A stretch of DNA of 60,023 nt from Clostridia bacterium. GTDB taxonomy: Bacteria > Bacillota > Clostridia > Christensenellales > DUVY01. Positions 35,263 to 43,184 of the stretch are shown here, piece by piece (positions within the stretch are counted from its first letter, which is position 1; each line of letters opens with the position of its first letter). Where the stretch lies: assembly GCA_026001225.1 (NCBI GenBank), contig BNZQ01000005.1:1-60023 (forward strand), written 5' to 3'. Made by a program: the position numbers and the translations under genes. The notes below the pieces were generated by a model that worked only from the letters and a program-made list of their open reading frames with translations, was not told the origin of the DNA and searched no databases.

Positions 35263-36432
35263 TCAAGGGGCATTGCTCAAACTGTTAAACGGTTTCATTT
35301 CAAGCGGGTCATTCAAACATTTATAATACGGCATATACCCACGGGACGAATACCGAAATTCGAGGTTAATCGGAATATAGTACTTGCCTTTCCCAAGGTC
35401 ACGGATACCTTTTTCGTTGTTACCGTAATCACGATAACGGATTTCAAAAAAACCTATCCGCGAAATCTTAGAACCTAATTTTTCAAGCCGCCGCAATCGC
35501 CGTTGCGTGCAAAAACCCTTTAAAAGGATTTTCAGGGAATGCCGATTATACAACCGCAAAAGAAATTGCGGTAGACAAACCTTGTCACAGCTTTGCAATT
35601 CACGATTGATACCGACAACACGCCGTAAGCCGTTAAACGGTTCGCCACTGTTCTGTTCCGCAAAAAACATATACCATTCGCCATAATGGCGTTCTTTGCT
35701 AAAGGTATCCGAAAGAATTTCATTTTGCAACTGTATAACCGGATCACGGGACTGCGAACGGCGATTGCTTAAATCATCGGCACATTCATCATCGGATATA
35801 ACACCGCGCTCGGGCAACCGCTTTTCTTGCAAGAAATGCGCAAACTCCAAACGGGAACAAAAACGATCGCCGTCCTTAATAGCATAATTCGCGACAAGCA
35901 AGGGAATTTGCTCGGGGTGACCAACATAATAATCAACCGTTTCCAAAATCGACTTATTCAAAATTTCATCGTACACGGTTTCCATATCACCGCGCTTGCG
36001 TCGGGCCTTAATCAGATAATATTCAATCAGCAATTCGGCCCAACATTTTCGCGCCATAAAATGCGCGTTGTATGTTTGCGTCAAGGTTTTTCCCGTTTCC
36101 GGCGGCCCGTCGGAAAGACGGACACGACCGCCATTTGAAAGATTCTTCTCATACTTCAAAACGCCGCGAACCGCGAACAAGGGCCGCGCAAACCGAATAG
36201 TAAAAACAAAAGAGAGAACGCCCGCGACAAAAGCCCAAACGATATAGCCGACAAACAAAAACTTAATCGCCATAATCAACGCAACAATTAAATTTAAAAG
36301 CCCGATGAAAAACGGCAAACCAAAATAGACAAGCGTCGGTATAAACCGCCAATATTTTGCCTTTAAACGAGCCGCAAAAGGTAGATACCCGTAATACTCA
36401 TATTTAATTTTTACGTCTTTTCCTTTTCTCAT
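35263..36432 (-). CDS. Zot/pI-like assembly ATPase with N-terminal membrane segments
   Basis: A 389-residue membrane ATPase likely to drive phage extrusion. Two or three membrane segments lie at about residues 31-80; Walker A GPPETGKT is at 109-116; a Walker B-like GVISDDECADDL near 217-228 and SKERHYGEWYMFFAEQNSGE near 250-269 correspond to the DE and RH-x-x-x-Q parts of Zot proteins. In classical pI the membrane segment follows the ATPase; here it precedes it. A coupling ATPase of a conjugative element is the main alternative, but there is no relaxase or other transfer gene. Its start overlaps the small membrane-protein stop (ATGA). Confidence 0.7.
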   Translation of the reverse strand: MRKGKDVKIKYEYYGYLPFAARLKAKYWRFIPTLVYFGLPFFIGLLNLIVALIMAIKFLFVGYIVWAFVAGVLSFVFTIRFARPLFAVRGVLKYEKNLSNGGRVRLSDGPPETGKTLTQTYNAHFMARKCWAELLIEYYLIKARRKRGDMETVYDEILNKSILETVDYYVGHPEQIPLLVANYAIKDGDRFCSRLEFAHFLQEKRLPERGVISDDECADDLSNRRSQSRDPVIQLQNEILSDTFSKERHYGEWYMFFAEQNSGEPFNGLRRVVGINRELQSCDKVCLPQFLLRLYNRHSLKILLKGFCTQRRLRRLEKLGSKISRIGFFEIRYRDYGNNEKGIRDLGKGKYYIPINLEFRYSSRGYMPYYKCLNDPLEMKPFNSLSNAP

Positions 36433-36527
36433 TTCTTAAAGAACCGTATCAATGCGACAACGCAACACACGGGCAAAAAAACGATGAAAATAACCGCTTC
36501 CACGACGGAAACGATTATTTTCATCAT
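36429..36527 (-). CDS. Very small membrane protein between surface protein and Zot ATPase
   Basis: A 32-codon frame (MMKIIVSVVEAVIFIVFLPV...FFKK) that is one membrane segment with a basic tail. A GTG at 36551 overlapping the previous stop (GTGA) would make it 40 residues. The stop overlaps the Zot-like start (ATGA). In filamentous phages pVI and other tiny virion proteins lie just before gene I, so a minor or even the major coat role is possible. It lacks a signal peptide and acidic N-terminus. Confidence 0.5.
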   Translation of the reverse strand: MMKIIVSVVEAVIFIVFLPVCCVVALIRFFKK

Positions 36528-36547
36528 AAACAGCAACAAAGAATATA

Positions 36548-38098
36548 TCACCCGCCCGATAACCTTTTTACCACACGAACCAACAGCGAGAGCAACCACA
36601 AAGCAACAATCACCCCTATAACGGCAAGCAGGACGATACCGACCACTTTCAAAAGCTCAACCACTTGATCAAACCAATTCTTTTCCTCAAAGGGATCATC
36701 GGGATTGTGAGCGTTGTAGCTTGCTTTTGACAGGTTCGGCCATGTCAAATCGCTATTGATATCCACGCCATTCAGCGTGGTATAATCCAAATCATCACCC
36801 GCCGCATTCTTTTTGCCCACGGCGGGAATTTGAACCTGTCCGGGGTAAAACGTATTCTTCCGCAGATACGGGAAATAGATATCTTTGCGTTTTTCCTCTA
36901 AAATCTCTTCAAGAACACTATGCACCTTTGCACCGTCCGAATCGACAAGGAAAAACCGATCCGTTTCAAAAACAAACGACAATTCCGCGCCGCTCGTCGA
37001 AACGTACTTTTCATCATAAAGATAAACGGGGAAGTAGTCCGTCGCGGAAATCAAGGGAAATCCCAAACCGTCGACAAGCTGACCATTCACAACGCTAACA
37101 ACCGTCCCGAAATCGTCATAAACATAATTACCCTCCGAGGTTTTCAGAACGGTATCGGAATCATAAGGACCGCCCTCAACGAGGATATCACGAAACAATT
37201 CCTCAACCGTGCCCATTGAGGGATTATAACCGAAGCTCATAACGGTTAACAGGTTGCCCAAAACCTTATCGAAACCCGCACCCGCAAAACCGAAATATGT
37301 TTTCAGAAACTCTGAAACAAAAGCCCGTTGAACGGTTTCGATATCGTACAACGAACGATCATAGCGAACACCCGTCATGTTAAAATAGTCATAGGAATTT
37401 AAAAGCACACCTGAAACGCCGCTTGTAACAGCGTCCCAAAAGGACAAGCGAATCGGAACGCGCGTCGCATATGCGGTATTAATCTCACCCGAACGCCTGT
37501 TTGTAATCTTAACCATATAGTATTCGTCATCAACGCTAACAGTCCCCAAAGTATAACCCTTATCGGTCAAATACTTTGAACCCTTTTGCGTCGTAACAAA
37601 AGGACGCGCGCCGCCAATACTCGCGAACGTGCCGCTTTCCGGCTCGTACGTAATCGGGGCATATGCCATATTATCGATAACAGGGTCAAAATTTTCGTCG
37701 TAAACGACGTTCGTTTCCACGTTATACCGAATAGCCAATCCCGCATTCGTATACACGGGCACGCCGTCAACGGTCAGCGGAGCCAACACCATAGGCGGAG
37801 TATTGTTATCGACGTACGGATTCGGTTTTATCGGATTCAGAGAGCCACCGCCCGAACCTATATCGGGGGGATCGGGATTCAACGGAACGTTCGGATTCGG
37901 CGTAACAGGCGGCAAAAGAACCGTACCACCGCCAAAAATACCACCGCCAAGCCCTACACTTGGATTTGTCACAAGGCCGCCCAAAGGAGGCAATAAACCC
38001 GCCGAAGCCGACCGAACCGAACCAAACAGTACACCCGCAAAGCAGAAAACCGCGACGGCAAGAAAAGAGATACGATACCAAATAATTCGCTTCTTCAT
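36548..38098 (-). CDS. Secreted, C-terminally anchored pIII-like protein
   Basis: A 516-residue protein with a signal peptide (residues ~1-32, ending SASAG), a glycine/proline-rich linker (~35-105: GLGGGIFGGG, PNPNVPLNPDPPD, GSGGGS), a large mixed domain, and a C-terminal membrane segment (VGIVLLAVIGVIVALWLLSLL) with basic end. This is the architecture of the filamentous-phage adsorption protein pIII. It starts in the stop of the previous gene (ATGA) after GGAGGG; an upstream in-frame start at 38167 would add residues before the signal. The order after it (tiny membrane protein, Zot ATPase) also matches pIII-pVI-pI. No sequence relation to known pIII is claimed. Confidence 0.65.
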   Translation of the reverse strand: MKKRIIWYRISFLAVAVFCFAGVLFGSVRSASAGLLPPLGGLVTNPSVGLGGGIFGGGTVLLPPVTPNPNVPLNPDPPDIGSGGGSLNPIKPNPYVDNNTPPMVLAPLTVDGVPVYTNAGLAIRYNVETNVVYDENFDPVIDNMAYAPITYEPESGTFASIGGARPFVTTQKGSKYLTDKGYTLGTVSVDDEYYMVKITNRRSGEINTAYATRVPIRLSFWDAVTSGVSGVLLNSYDYFNMTGVRYDRSLYDIETVQRAFVSEFLKTYFGFAGAGFDKVLGNLLTVMSFGYNPSMGTVEELFRDILVEGGPYDSDTVLKTSEGNYVYDDFGTVVSVVNGQLVDGLGFPLISATDYFPVYLYDEKYVSTSGAELSFVFETDRFFLVDSDGAKVHSVLEEILEEKRKDIYFPYLRKNTFYPGQVQIPAVGKKNAAGDDLDYTTLNGVDINSDLTWPNLSKASYNAHNPDDPFEEKNWFDQVVELLKVVGIVLLAVIGVIVALWLLSLLVRVVKRLSGG

Positions 38099-39261
38099 TT
38101 TTTTACAACCCTCCAAATGATAAATAAAACGACAACGCCCGATAAACCGATAACCACCCAAAGCCAATTTGCCGTAAAGAAATCCGCAATCGGTGTAAAT
38201 AAAGTATCGTTAAACCAATCCTTGACGGTACGGAGTAAGGTTTTTTCAACGGTACCGTCGACCGTTGTATCGTCCTCGATCACACTATCGCCGCTAACAC
38301 CACTCGCGAAAGTAAAATACAAACCGCCCTCCGCAAGGATATTTGCCGCCGCCTGCAACTTAGACCCATAAGGAACCGTAACAGACGCATACAAAGAACC
38401 ATTCACCATGAAAGACACCGTACACATTTTAACGTCCCATTTTGCATACAAGGTTATATTACCCTCGGCCACCGATTCCGAATCAAAAGAAACGGTCAAA
38501 TCCTCATCGTAATACCAACCCGAAAACACCTTACCGACCACGGACAATTCAGGCCGATCGCCGTAAACCGTCAGCGCGTTAATCAGGCCAAGCGGCAACG
38601 TCAAACCGTCAATATTTGTCACGTAAACAATCGAGTAAACGTTTATCGCGAATTTCGCGTAAAATTCGGTATCGTCCGTGATTTCCCCGCCGTCGTACGG
38701 TTGCGTTAATTCCTCGTCGTAGTACCAACCGACAAAATGATAATGTGGCGGGGGGACGGGATCCGGCGGGAGCAACGAATAATTGCCGTAAATAAAGCTA
38801 TCATCGGCAGTAACGTTCCCATCAACGGACACAAAATGCAAATCATAAGTATTACCGTCAACAAAACCAAAACCATAAACGTCGAACGCAACCAAATAAT
38901 CTTGCCAAACAAAAGAAGCGTTATTCGATATCGTATCGCCGCCGCCTAACTCACTGAACGGAATTTCAAAATCCGTTTCGGAACCAATAGACAAATCATT
39001 GTTGCCACCGTTTGCCAGAACGGTAAACGCGCCCGAAATATAGCTGTTACTTCCCGAAACGGGAACGCCGTCGGGGAAAGACAAATCAACCGAAACGCTA
39101 CCGTTCGACTGAACCACCGCGAAATGCGGCGAATCCGCCCGCGCGATTTTGTCTGCCCCTAAGCCACCGCTGAAACTCAATAGCCCCGCGAAAACCGTGA
39201 CCGCAAACACCAACACCGCAAGCCAAGCCCATACATTTTCTTTCAAAATTACTTTTTTCAT
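38095..39261 (-). CDS. Secreted membrane-anchored protein with InlB-type repeats
   Basis: A 388-residue protein. Signal peptide at ~1-42; a beta domain at ~45-165; two Listeria-Bacteroides (InlB B/Flg_new) repeats around FVGWYYDEELTQPYDGGEIT and FSGWYYDEDLTVSFDSESV each ending in (F/L)YAK(F/W); a third partial repeat; and a C-terminal membrane segment WLWVVIGLSGVVVLFIIWRV with VKK. Such repeats are common in bacterial cell-wall adhesins, so on a phage they suggest host-surface binding. It precedes and overlaps the pIII-like gene. Confidence 0.75.
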   Translation of the reverse strand: MKKVILKENVWAWLAVLVFAVTVFAGLLSFSGGLGADKIARADSPHFAVVQSNGSVSVDLSFPDGVPVSGSNSYISGAFTVLANGGNNDLSIGSETDFEIPFSELGGGDTISNNASFVWQDYLVAFDVYGFGFVDGNTYDLHFVSVDGNVTADDSFIYGNYSLLPPDPVPPPHYHFVGWYYDEELTQPYDGGEITDDTEFYAKFAINVYSIVYVTNIDGLTLPLGLINALTVYGDRPELSVVGKVFSGWYYDEDLTVSFDSESVAEGNITLYAKWDVKMCTVSFMVNGSLYASVTVPYGSKLQAAANILAEGGLYFTFASGVSGDSVIEDDTTVDGTVEKTLLRTVKDWFNDTLFTPIADFFTANWLWVVIGLSGVVVLFIIWRVVKK

Positions 39262-39298
39262 GTTCTTTACCTCGTACTTCCTTTATTCTTTTCTTTCA

Positions 39299-39937
39299 TT
39301 ATTCGGATAGATAAACAACTTTCGCGGAATAGAAAGTAGCCCTGCCATAAGTCAAAGAACCCTCATTCCGGCCAACAGAAATAACGTCACCAACAGCAAC
39401 CGGAAGAAAAAAGCTATTATTCACAAGATCAAGGGAATCTGCGGCAGATATCAAAAAAGAATGAAGTGTCTTACCGTTCACCTTAACGATCAAATCAATT
39501 TGCCCTTCCCCATAAGCATAACTGTACATAAAAAAAACAAAGCCCGAATCCGTTGCGGTCCATACATAAGAGTTTTCAGAGGACGCCTTAAAATCCGAAA
39601 TAACAACAACGCCATTTTTCGACGTGTCCGGCACAACCATAAACGGCGTCGAATAACCGTCTTGACCGTCGACACCGTCCTGACCGTCCTGACCGTCTTG
39701 ACCGTCGACACCGTCCTGACCGTCCTGACCGTCTTGACCGTCGGCACCGTCTTGACCGTCGGCACCGTCCTGCCCGTCGGCACCGTCCTGCCCGTCCTCG
39801 CCTTTTTCGCCCCGCTCACCCTGTTCGCCGACCACGGCCGACAACTCGGTGTTGACCTGCGCGAAAACGTAATAACCGCCTACGAACGCACCGCCAAGCA
39901 ACACCAAAACCGCAATGAATACCGCCAAATACTTCAT
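39299..39937 (-). CDS. Collagen-like membrane-anchored fibre protein
   Basis: A 212-residue protein with an N-terminal membrane segment (residues ~4-26), about 19 Gly-X-Y triplets at ~37-94 (GEQGERGEKGEDGQDGADG then GQDG/GVDG units), and a C-terminal beta-rich head of ~118 residues (FMVVPDTSKNGVVVISDF). Gly-X-Y stretches form trimers in bacterial and phage fibres, so a trimeric receptor-binding spike is likely. The DNA repeats (GACCGTC units, 39655-39795) may vary in number by slippage. It is the first gene of the surface-protein block. Confidence 0.8.
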   Translation of the reverse strand: MKYLAVFIAVLVLLGGAFVGGYYVFAQVNTELSAVVGEQGERGEKGEDGQDGADGQDGADGQDGADGQDGQDGQDGVDGQDGQDGQDGVDGQDGYSTPFMVVPDTSKNGVVVISDFKASSENSYVWTATDSGFVFFMYSYAYGEGQIDLIVKVNGKTLHSFLISAADSLDLVNNSFFLPVAVGDVISVGRNEGSLTYGRATFYSAKVVYLSE

Positions 39938-40066
39938 GATAAATTACCTTTTCCCCGTGTGGCCGATAGGTAAGCCTATTTTATGGAACGGAGGCTTTCA
40001 CCGTGGAAGAGGAACAAACCACGGCAGGGGGTACCGTTATAGCCCCGTAAGGAATAGCGGACAAAA

Positions 40067-40288
40067 TTAAAACAACGGCTTCTTCTTCTCGTCGCCGCCG
40101 ACATAGGCCGCGCCTTTCGCGTATGCGTCACCAATGACGGTACCGCCCTTGTTTTTCGCCTTATAGACAATACCCTGTTCGAAAGCATGTTGCTTCAGAC
40201 GCTTCGGCAAACTCTGCTTGCCGCCCTTGCTTTTACCGCCGCTACGATTCGAGCGGCCGCCGTTATAAGAACTTCTGTTTTTCGACAT
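40067..40288 (-). CDS. Small basic protein of the element
   Basis: A 73-residue Ser/Gly/Lys-rich protein (SYNGGRSNRSGGKSKGGKQS then RLKQHAFEQG). A start at 40288 follows AGGTG. It has no membrane segment, so it is unlikely to be the major coat. Nucleic-acid binding is possible from its charge. The family is not recognised. Confidence 0.55.
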   Translation of the reverse strand: MSKNRSSYNGGRSNRSGGKSKGGKQSLPKRLKQHAFEQGIVYKAKNKGGTVIGDAYAKGAAYVGGDEKKKPLF

Positions 40289-40343
40289 TTCTTTTCACCT
40301 ACTTTTCTTGCAAAGGTTGCAACTGTTTTTAAACCCTAATCGG

Positions 40344-40535
40344 TTAAAGCAAATCTTGATCGTCGGGATTCCTACGATCAACCCACACTTGACGCACCGT
40401 ATATTTCGCGTAACCGTAATCACTCGACCGATTCGCCTTTGCTTGTTTCCTAAACTCACGGCCCGCCTTGCGAGGATTCAACGGCTTTACCGTTTCCCGA
40501 GCCACAAACGAAGAATCATTATTGCGCTTTGACAT
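40344..40535 (-). CDS. Small basic protein of the element
   Basis: A 63-residue protein starting MSKRNNDSSFVARETVKPLN, with AGGGAGGTG before ATG 40535; the longer frame from 40571 reads through the 18-bp palindrome. It is rich in Arg/Lys/Asn and ends RRNPDDQDLL. It follows the 114-residue gene by 32 bases. Function unknown. Confidence 0.55.
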   Translation of the reverse strand: MSKRNNDSSFVARETVKPLNPRKAGREFRKQAKANRSSDYGYAKYTVRQVWVDRRNPDDQDLL

Positions 40536-40553
40536 GAAACACCTCCCTTTAAA

Positions 40554-40571
40554 TTGACACGCAAATGTCAA
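40554..40571. repeat. 18-bp palindrome (copy 2)
   Basis: TTGACACGCAAATGTCAA, 16 of 18 positions as at 35240-35257. It covers the stop codon of the upstream gene and precedes the ribosome site of the next, as copy 1 precedes rep. Confidence 0.65.
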
Positions 40572-40912
40572 GATACTTTCGGAACGACGGCAACGCCATC
40601 GACGGAAACAACGTCGTAATAATTGCGAATATCGCTTCCGAACGCGCGCGTGGTCATAACAACGTCGGCCTTGACGTTTTTGGGCGATACGTATTTTTCG
40701 TAATCCGCCCTCGGCAAGGAAGCCGATAAAATTTTCGGTTCCCTGTCAAAAAAGCCCGCTTTGTCCTTGTCGCCCAAGCACAGATACAAGACATAGCTAT
40801 CGGGCCGCGCGGGGTACGATTTATTGTTAAACGTACTCGCCGCTTTTGCGGCGATAAATTCCCGACCCACAATGTAAAGCTCCTGACCTTTCAACGTGAT
40901 TTTGTTTTCCAT
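40568..40912 (-). CDS. Small protein, possible single-stranded-DNA-binding candidate
   Basis: A 114-residue protein starting MENKITLKGQELYIVGREFI, with alternating hydrophobic beta-type segments and many aromatic and basic residues. Its size and position between early genes and structural genes fit a filamentous-phage gene V-type ssDNA-binding protein, but no motif proves this. A hairpin GCGGTT-GGA-AACCGC and AAAGGAAG lie just before ATG 40912. Confidence 0.55.
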   Translation of the reverse strand: MENKITLKGQELYIVGREFIAAKAASTFNNKSYPARPDSYVLYLCLGDKDKAGFFDREPKILSASLPRADYEKYVSPKNVKADVVMTTRAFGSDIRNYYDVVSVDGVAVVPKVS

Positions 40913-40981
40913 GATACACTTCCTTTCGCGGTTTCCAACCGCATTTTATATACTCATACGGCGATTCACGCCGATATGGCC

Positions 40982-41236
40982 TTAATTTTGTTGACGGTAT
41001 ATAACCGCCCTATTTTCGCCCAACTTCTTGTCAATCTGTTCCAAACAACCATATATAAATTCCCTGTCCTCGCTATCGGACTTCTCATAAAGCAAGATGA
41101 ATTCCAAACGGTCACGTTCTTTACGCAAACCCTGCCGTTCGGCGTATTTGTTTCTTTGCTGTACCGTCATCTTCCCGACCTCGTATAATAGACCACTTTT
41201 TTCAGTATTTCGGGATCCACCACGACTTTCGGACAT
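40982..41236 (-). CDS. Small coiled-coil protein of the element
   Basis: An 84-residue charged protein (MSESRGGSRNTEKSGLLYEV...LEQIDKKLGENRAVIYRQQN) predicted to be mostly coiled coil from about residue 25. The start could be 41251, 41236 or the internal Met at 41170. Not recognised. Confidence 0.45.
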   Translation of the reverse strand: MSESRGGSRNTEKSGLLYEVGKMTVQQRNKYAERQGLRKERDRLEFILLYEKSDSEDREFIYGCLEQIDKKLGENRAVIYRQQN

Positions 41237-41254
41237 TTGTCCGTGAAGCACAAC

Positions 41255-41664
41255 GACGTACCCGTTTTATAGAAAGACCTGCGACTTGCTTTACAACAAA
41301 ACCTAAGATCACATATTTGATTCGTGTTTACGTACATGTTGATTTTCCTTTTTTTCTATGCTTGCATTATCGTTTGGTCAGTTTCACCGCTTTCGCGCCT
41401 TATGTGCCCGTCATACAGCTTGCAAGTTACCCGTCATTCGCCGCATTTGCTCCGCAGGCCCGTCATGCAAGGGGACTTTCGGTGCATTGGCTCCGCGTCC
41501 CCTTGTACCCCTCGCAATCATGCGGCGCGGTGTTACGTTCCCGCAAGTGCTACGGTTCAATGCACTGATGAAGTGATATCAGCCGAACACAGGTTTGTAT
41601 TTTACCGAAACCTGACGGCCTGCAGAGAGGAGCCGAAGCCCCGCCCCGCAAACGTCTATACTGA
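41255..41664. other. Non-coding region of the element, candidate replication origin
   Basis: About 410 bp without a convincing gene. It holds three direct copies of CCCGTCAT (41407, 41430, 41459), and an 11-bp stem TGCAAGGGGAC/GTCCCCTTGTA (41466-41476 with 41497-41507) around a 20-base loop. Iterons beside a stable hairpin are what a rolling-circle origin or packaging signal needs. Short frames here overlap each other and lack ribosome sites. Confidence 0.5.
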
Positions 41665-42303
41665 TTAAGATATCTCGATCAGTACCGAGTCCACCGCCTC
41701 GCAATTTAGGCAAACAAACCGTAAGCCGCTTTTCCCGCGCACGGTTGCGCCGCACTCCGGACACTCATATTTAACAACCGTACTTTCACGGGGCTTTTTC
41801 GGCCTTTCCGCCTCAACCTGACGACACAAGGCAATACCGTCGGCGGGGAGTATACCCGACGCAATAGCCCGTTCCACAACGCCAAGAGCGACCTCGCCCA
41901 ACGCCGTAACACTGTAACCAATTTTATCGCCCATACTCACAATCAAACCATGCTTTTCAGCCGATTCCTTGAATTTTTTATTATGCCAACGTCCTTGACG
42001 GCTAACGTCCTGCACGCCGTGGACAAGGTTATAATGGTGTACCATCTCATGCAACAACGTACAAGCCGTATCCACAATCGGGCGATTCAGCGTTTCCGCG
42101 CTGATATTGATTTCATGCCGTTTTACGGCCGCACAGTCCCATATCTCGGAACGCGAGTACCAACCCAAGGCGGGACGCTTCCCGCGCGTTTGGATCGTGA
42201 TTTGCGGACGCTCGCCGCCAATATGGAATAATTCCGTGTCGGCGAAATCGTAAAAGTTTTCCAACGCCATCAATGCCGATTGTAATGTGATTACCGTACT
42301 CAT
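41665..42303 (-). CDS. SprT-like zinc metalloprotease-type protein
   Basis: A 212-residue protein with the zinc motif HEMVHHYN near residue 90 followed by GRWHNKKFKESAEKHGL, the SprT-family pattern, and a C-terminal zinc ribbon (YECPECG...FVCLNCEA) at about 178-205. SprT-like proteins act on DNA-bound proteins. On phage elements such genes are frequent but their role is unclear. The start overlaps the previous stop (ATGA at 42303-42300). Confidence 0.75.
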   Translation of the reverse strand: MSTVITLQSALMALENFYDFADTELFHIGGERPQITIQTRGKRPALGWYSRSEIWDCAAVKRHEINISAETLNRPIVDTACTLLHEMVHHYNLVHGVQDVSRQGRWHNKKFKESAEKHGLIVSMGDKIGYSVTALGEVALGVVERAIASGILPADGIALCRQVEAERPKKPRESTVVKYECPECGATVRGKSGLRFVCLNCEAVDSVLIEIS

Positions 42304-42497
42304 TTTGCGACCGCTCCCGCTTTCCACTCTACAAAATCATCACACTCGCTATTAACAACAACTTCCACGCTATTACAAAACGGGCAATACTTCTCCAAAG
42401 GTCGCTCCCAACCCTTACGAACATAGCGATATTTCAACTCATCAAACTGATTAAGACAATCCGCACAGTAATACCGCTTTTCTTTCCTTTTCGTCAT
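42300..42497 (-). CDS. Small zinc-ribbon protein
   Basis: A 65-residue protein with CxxC pairs in YYCADCLNQF and YCPFCNSVEV, likely one zinc ribbon. I chose ATG 42497 because GAGGAAAG precedes it; the frame from 42593 would include the upstream hairpin. Probably DNA or protein binding. Confidence 0.65.
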   Translation of the reverse strand: MTKRKEKRYYCADCLNQFDELKYRYVRKGWERPLEKYCPFCNSVEVVVNSECDDFVEWKAGAVAK

Positions 42498-42516
42498 GTT
42501 TCTTTCCTCTCTTTTT

Positions 42517-42542
42517 CGCCCGTCCGGTTTCTCCGGCACGGG
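42517..42542 (-). promoter_or_regulatory. Conserved hairpin before ribosome site (copy 3)
   Basis: On the minus strand CCCGTGCCGG-AGAAA-CCGGACGGG, a 9-bp stem with one bulged G, followed within 15 bases by GAGAGGAAAG and the ATG at 42497. Copies 1 and 2 have the same place and shape. Confidence 0.7.
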
Positions 42543-42589
42543 AATAAAATAATCTAAATATCTAAAATTTAGATTACACCTTTTTTTAG

Positions 42590-42883
42590 TCAAAAACGAA
42601 GTTTGGAATCGCCTAAATCATCAAAATGCAATTTTGCAATCGGCAATCCCCGAACGGATGAATTGATATACCGCACAGAACCGTCAAAGCAACGAACGGA
42701 AAGCTCAATGAATTTACGGCCCGTCTTTATATCTTGACAAGACTGCGATGACACAAGGAACCCAATACGCTCGGCAATAATTTTACGGTCAATGATTTCG
42801 CCATACCAATCCCCACCGATACCACCGGATTCGTATCGGACAAAATCGCCTTGTTTCAAATTTAGAAATTCCACGCTTGTCAT
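42590..42883 (-). CDS. Small protein of the element
   Basis: A 97-residue protein starting MTSVEFLNLKQGDFVRYESG, with beta-type character (GDFVRYESGGIGGDWYGEII resembles an SH3-like opening). GAGGAAG precedes ATG 42883. It overlaps nothing and ends just before the zinc-ribbon leader. Function unknown. Confidence 0.6.
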   Translation of the reverse strand: MTSVEFLNLKQGDFVRYESGGIGGDWYGEIIDRKIIAERIGFLVSSQSCQDIKTGRKFIELSVRCFDGSVRYINSSVRGLPIAKLHFDDLGDSKLRF

Positions 42884-42899
42884 ATTTGCTTCCTCTTTT

Positions 42900-42927
42900 G
42901 CCACCCGTCCGACTTCACCGGCACGGG
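42900..42927 (-). promoter_or_regulatory. Conserved hairpin before ribosome site (copy 2)
   Basis: Minus strand CCCGTGCCGG-TGAAG-TCGGACGGG, same stem as copy 3 with a G-T pair in place of G-C, then GAGGAAG and ATG 42883. Confidence 0.7.
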
Positions 42928-42970
42928 ATTTTGGGGCGGAGGCTTTAAGGGTACCGCCATAGCCCTCTTT

Positions 42971-43138
42971 TTACTTTTTAAGATCTCGATTGTTACAATG
43001 ACCACATAAGACTTGCTTACCAAATGACCATTTACGCACACGACGCAAATATTTGACGGCATATTTTGCAGAAGCACGATCAAACAACTCAACATGATCA
43101 CCGCATTTACTGCAATGGTAAGAAATTACAACACTCAT
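42971..43138 (-). CDS. Small zinc-ribbon protein, first gene of the early operon
   Basis: A 55-residue protein with YHCSKCGDH and VLCGHCNNR, two CxxC pairs for one zinc. ATG 43138 has GAGAGGAAA before it. It is the first gene after the early promoter at 43212-43240 and is likely a DNA-binding or regulatory protein. Confidence 0.65.
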   Translation of the reverse strand: MSVVISYHCSKCGDHVELFDRASAKYAVKYLRRVRKWSFGKQVLCGHCNNRDLKK

Positions 43139-43155
43139 GTTCTTTTCCTCTCTTT

Positions 43156-43181
43156 GCACCCGTCCGAATTCACCGGCGCGG
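43156..43181 (-). promoter_or_regulatory. Conserved hairpin before ribosome site (copy 1)
   Basis: Minus strand CCGCGCCGG-TGAAT-TCGGACGG with the same inner CCGG/TCGG stem and TGAA loop as copy 2, followed by GAGAGGAAA and ATG 43138. Confidence 0.65.
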
Positions 43182-43184
43182 TTA

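Noticed and set aside
39655..39795. Direct repeats resembling a CRISPR or tandem array
   Set aside because: They are the coding repeats of the collagen-like protein; units are adjacent with no spacers.
41317..41668. Three overlapping plus-strand frames (72-114 residues) in the element's non-coding region
   Set aside because: They overlap each other in different frames, lack ribosome sites, oppose the operon, and cover the iterons and hairpin.
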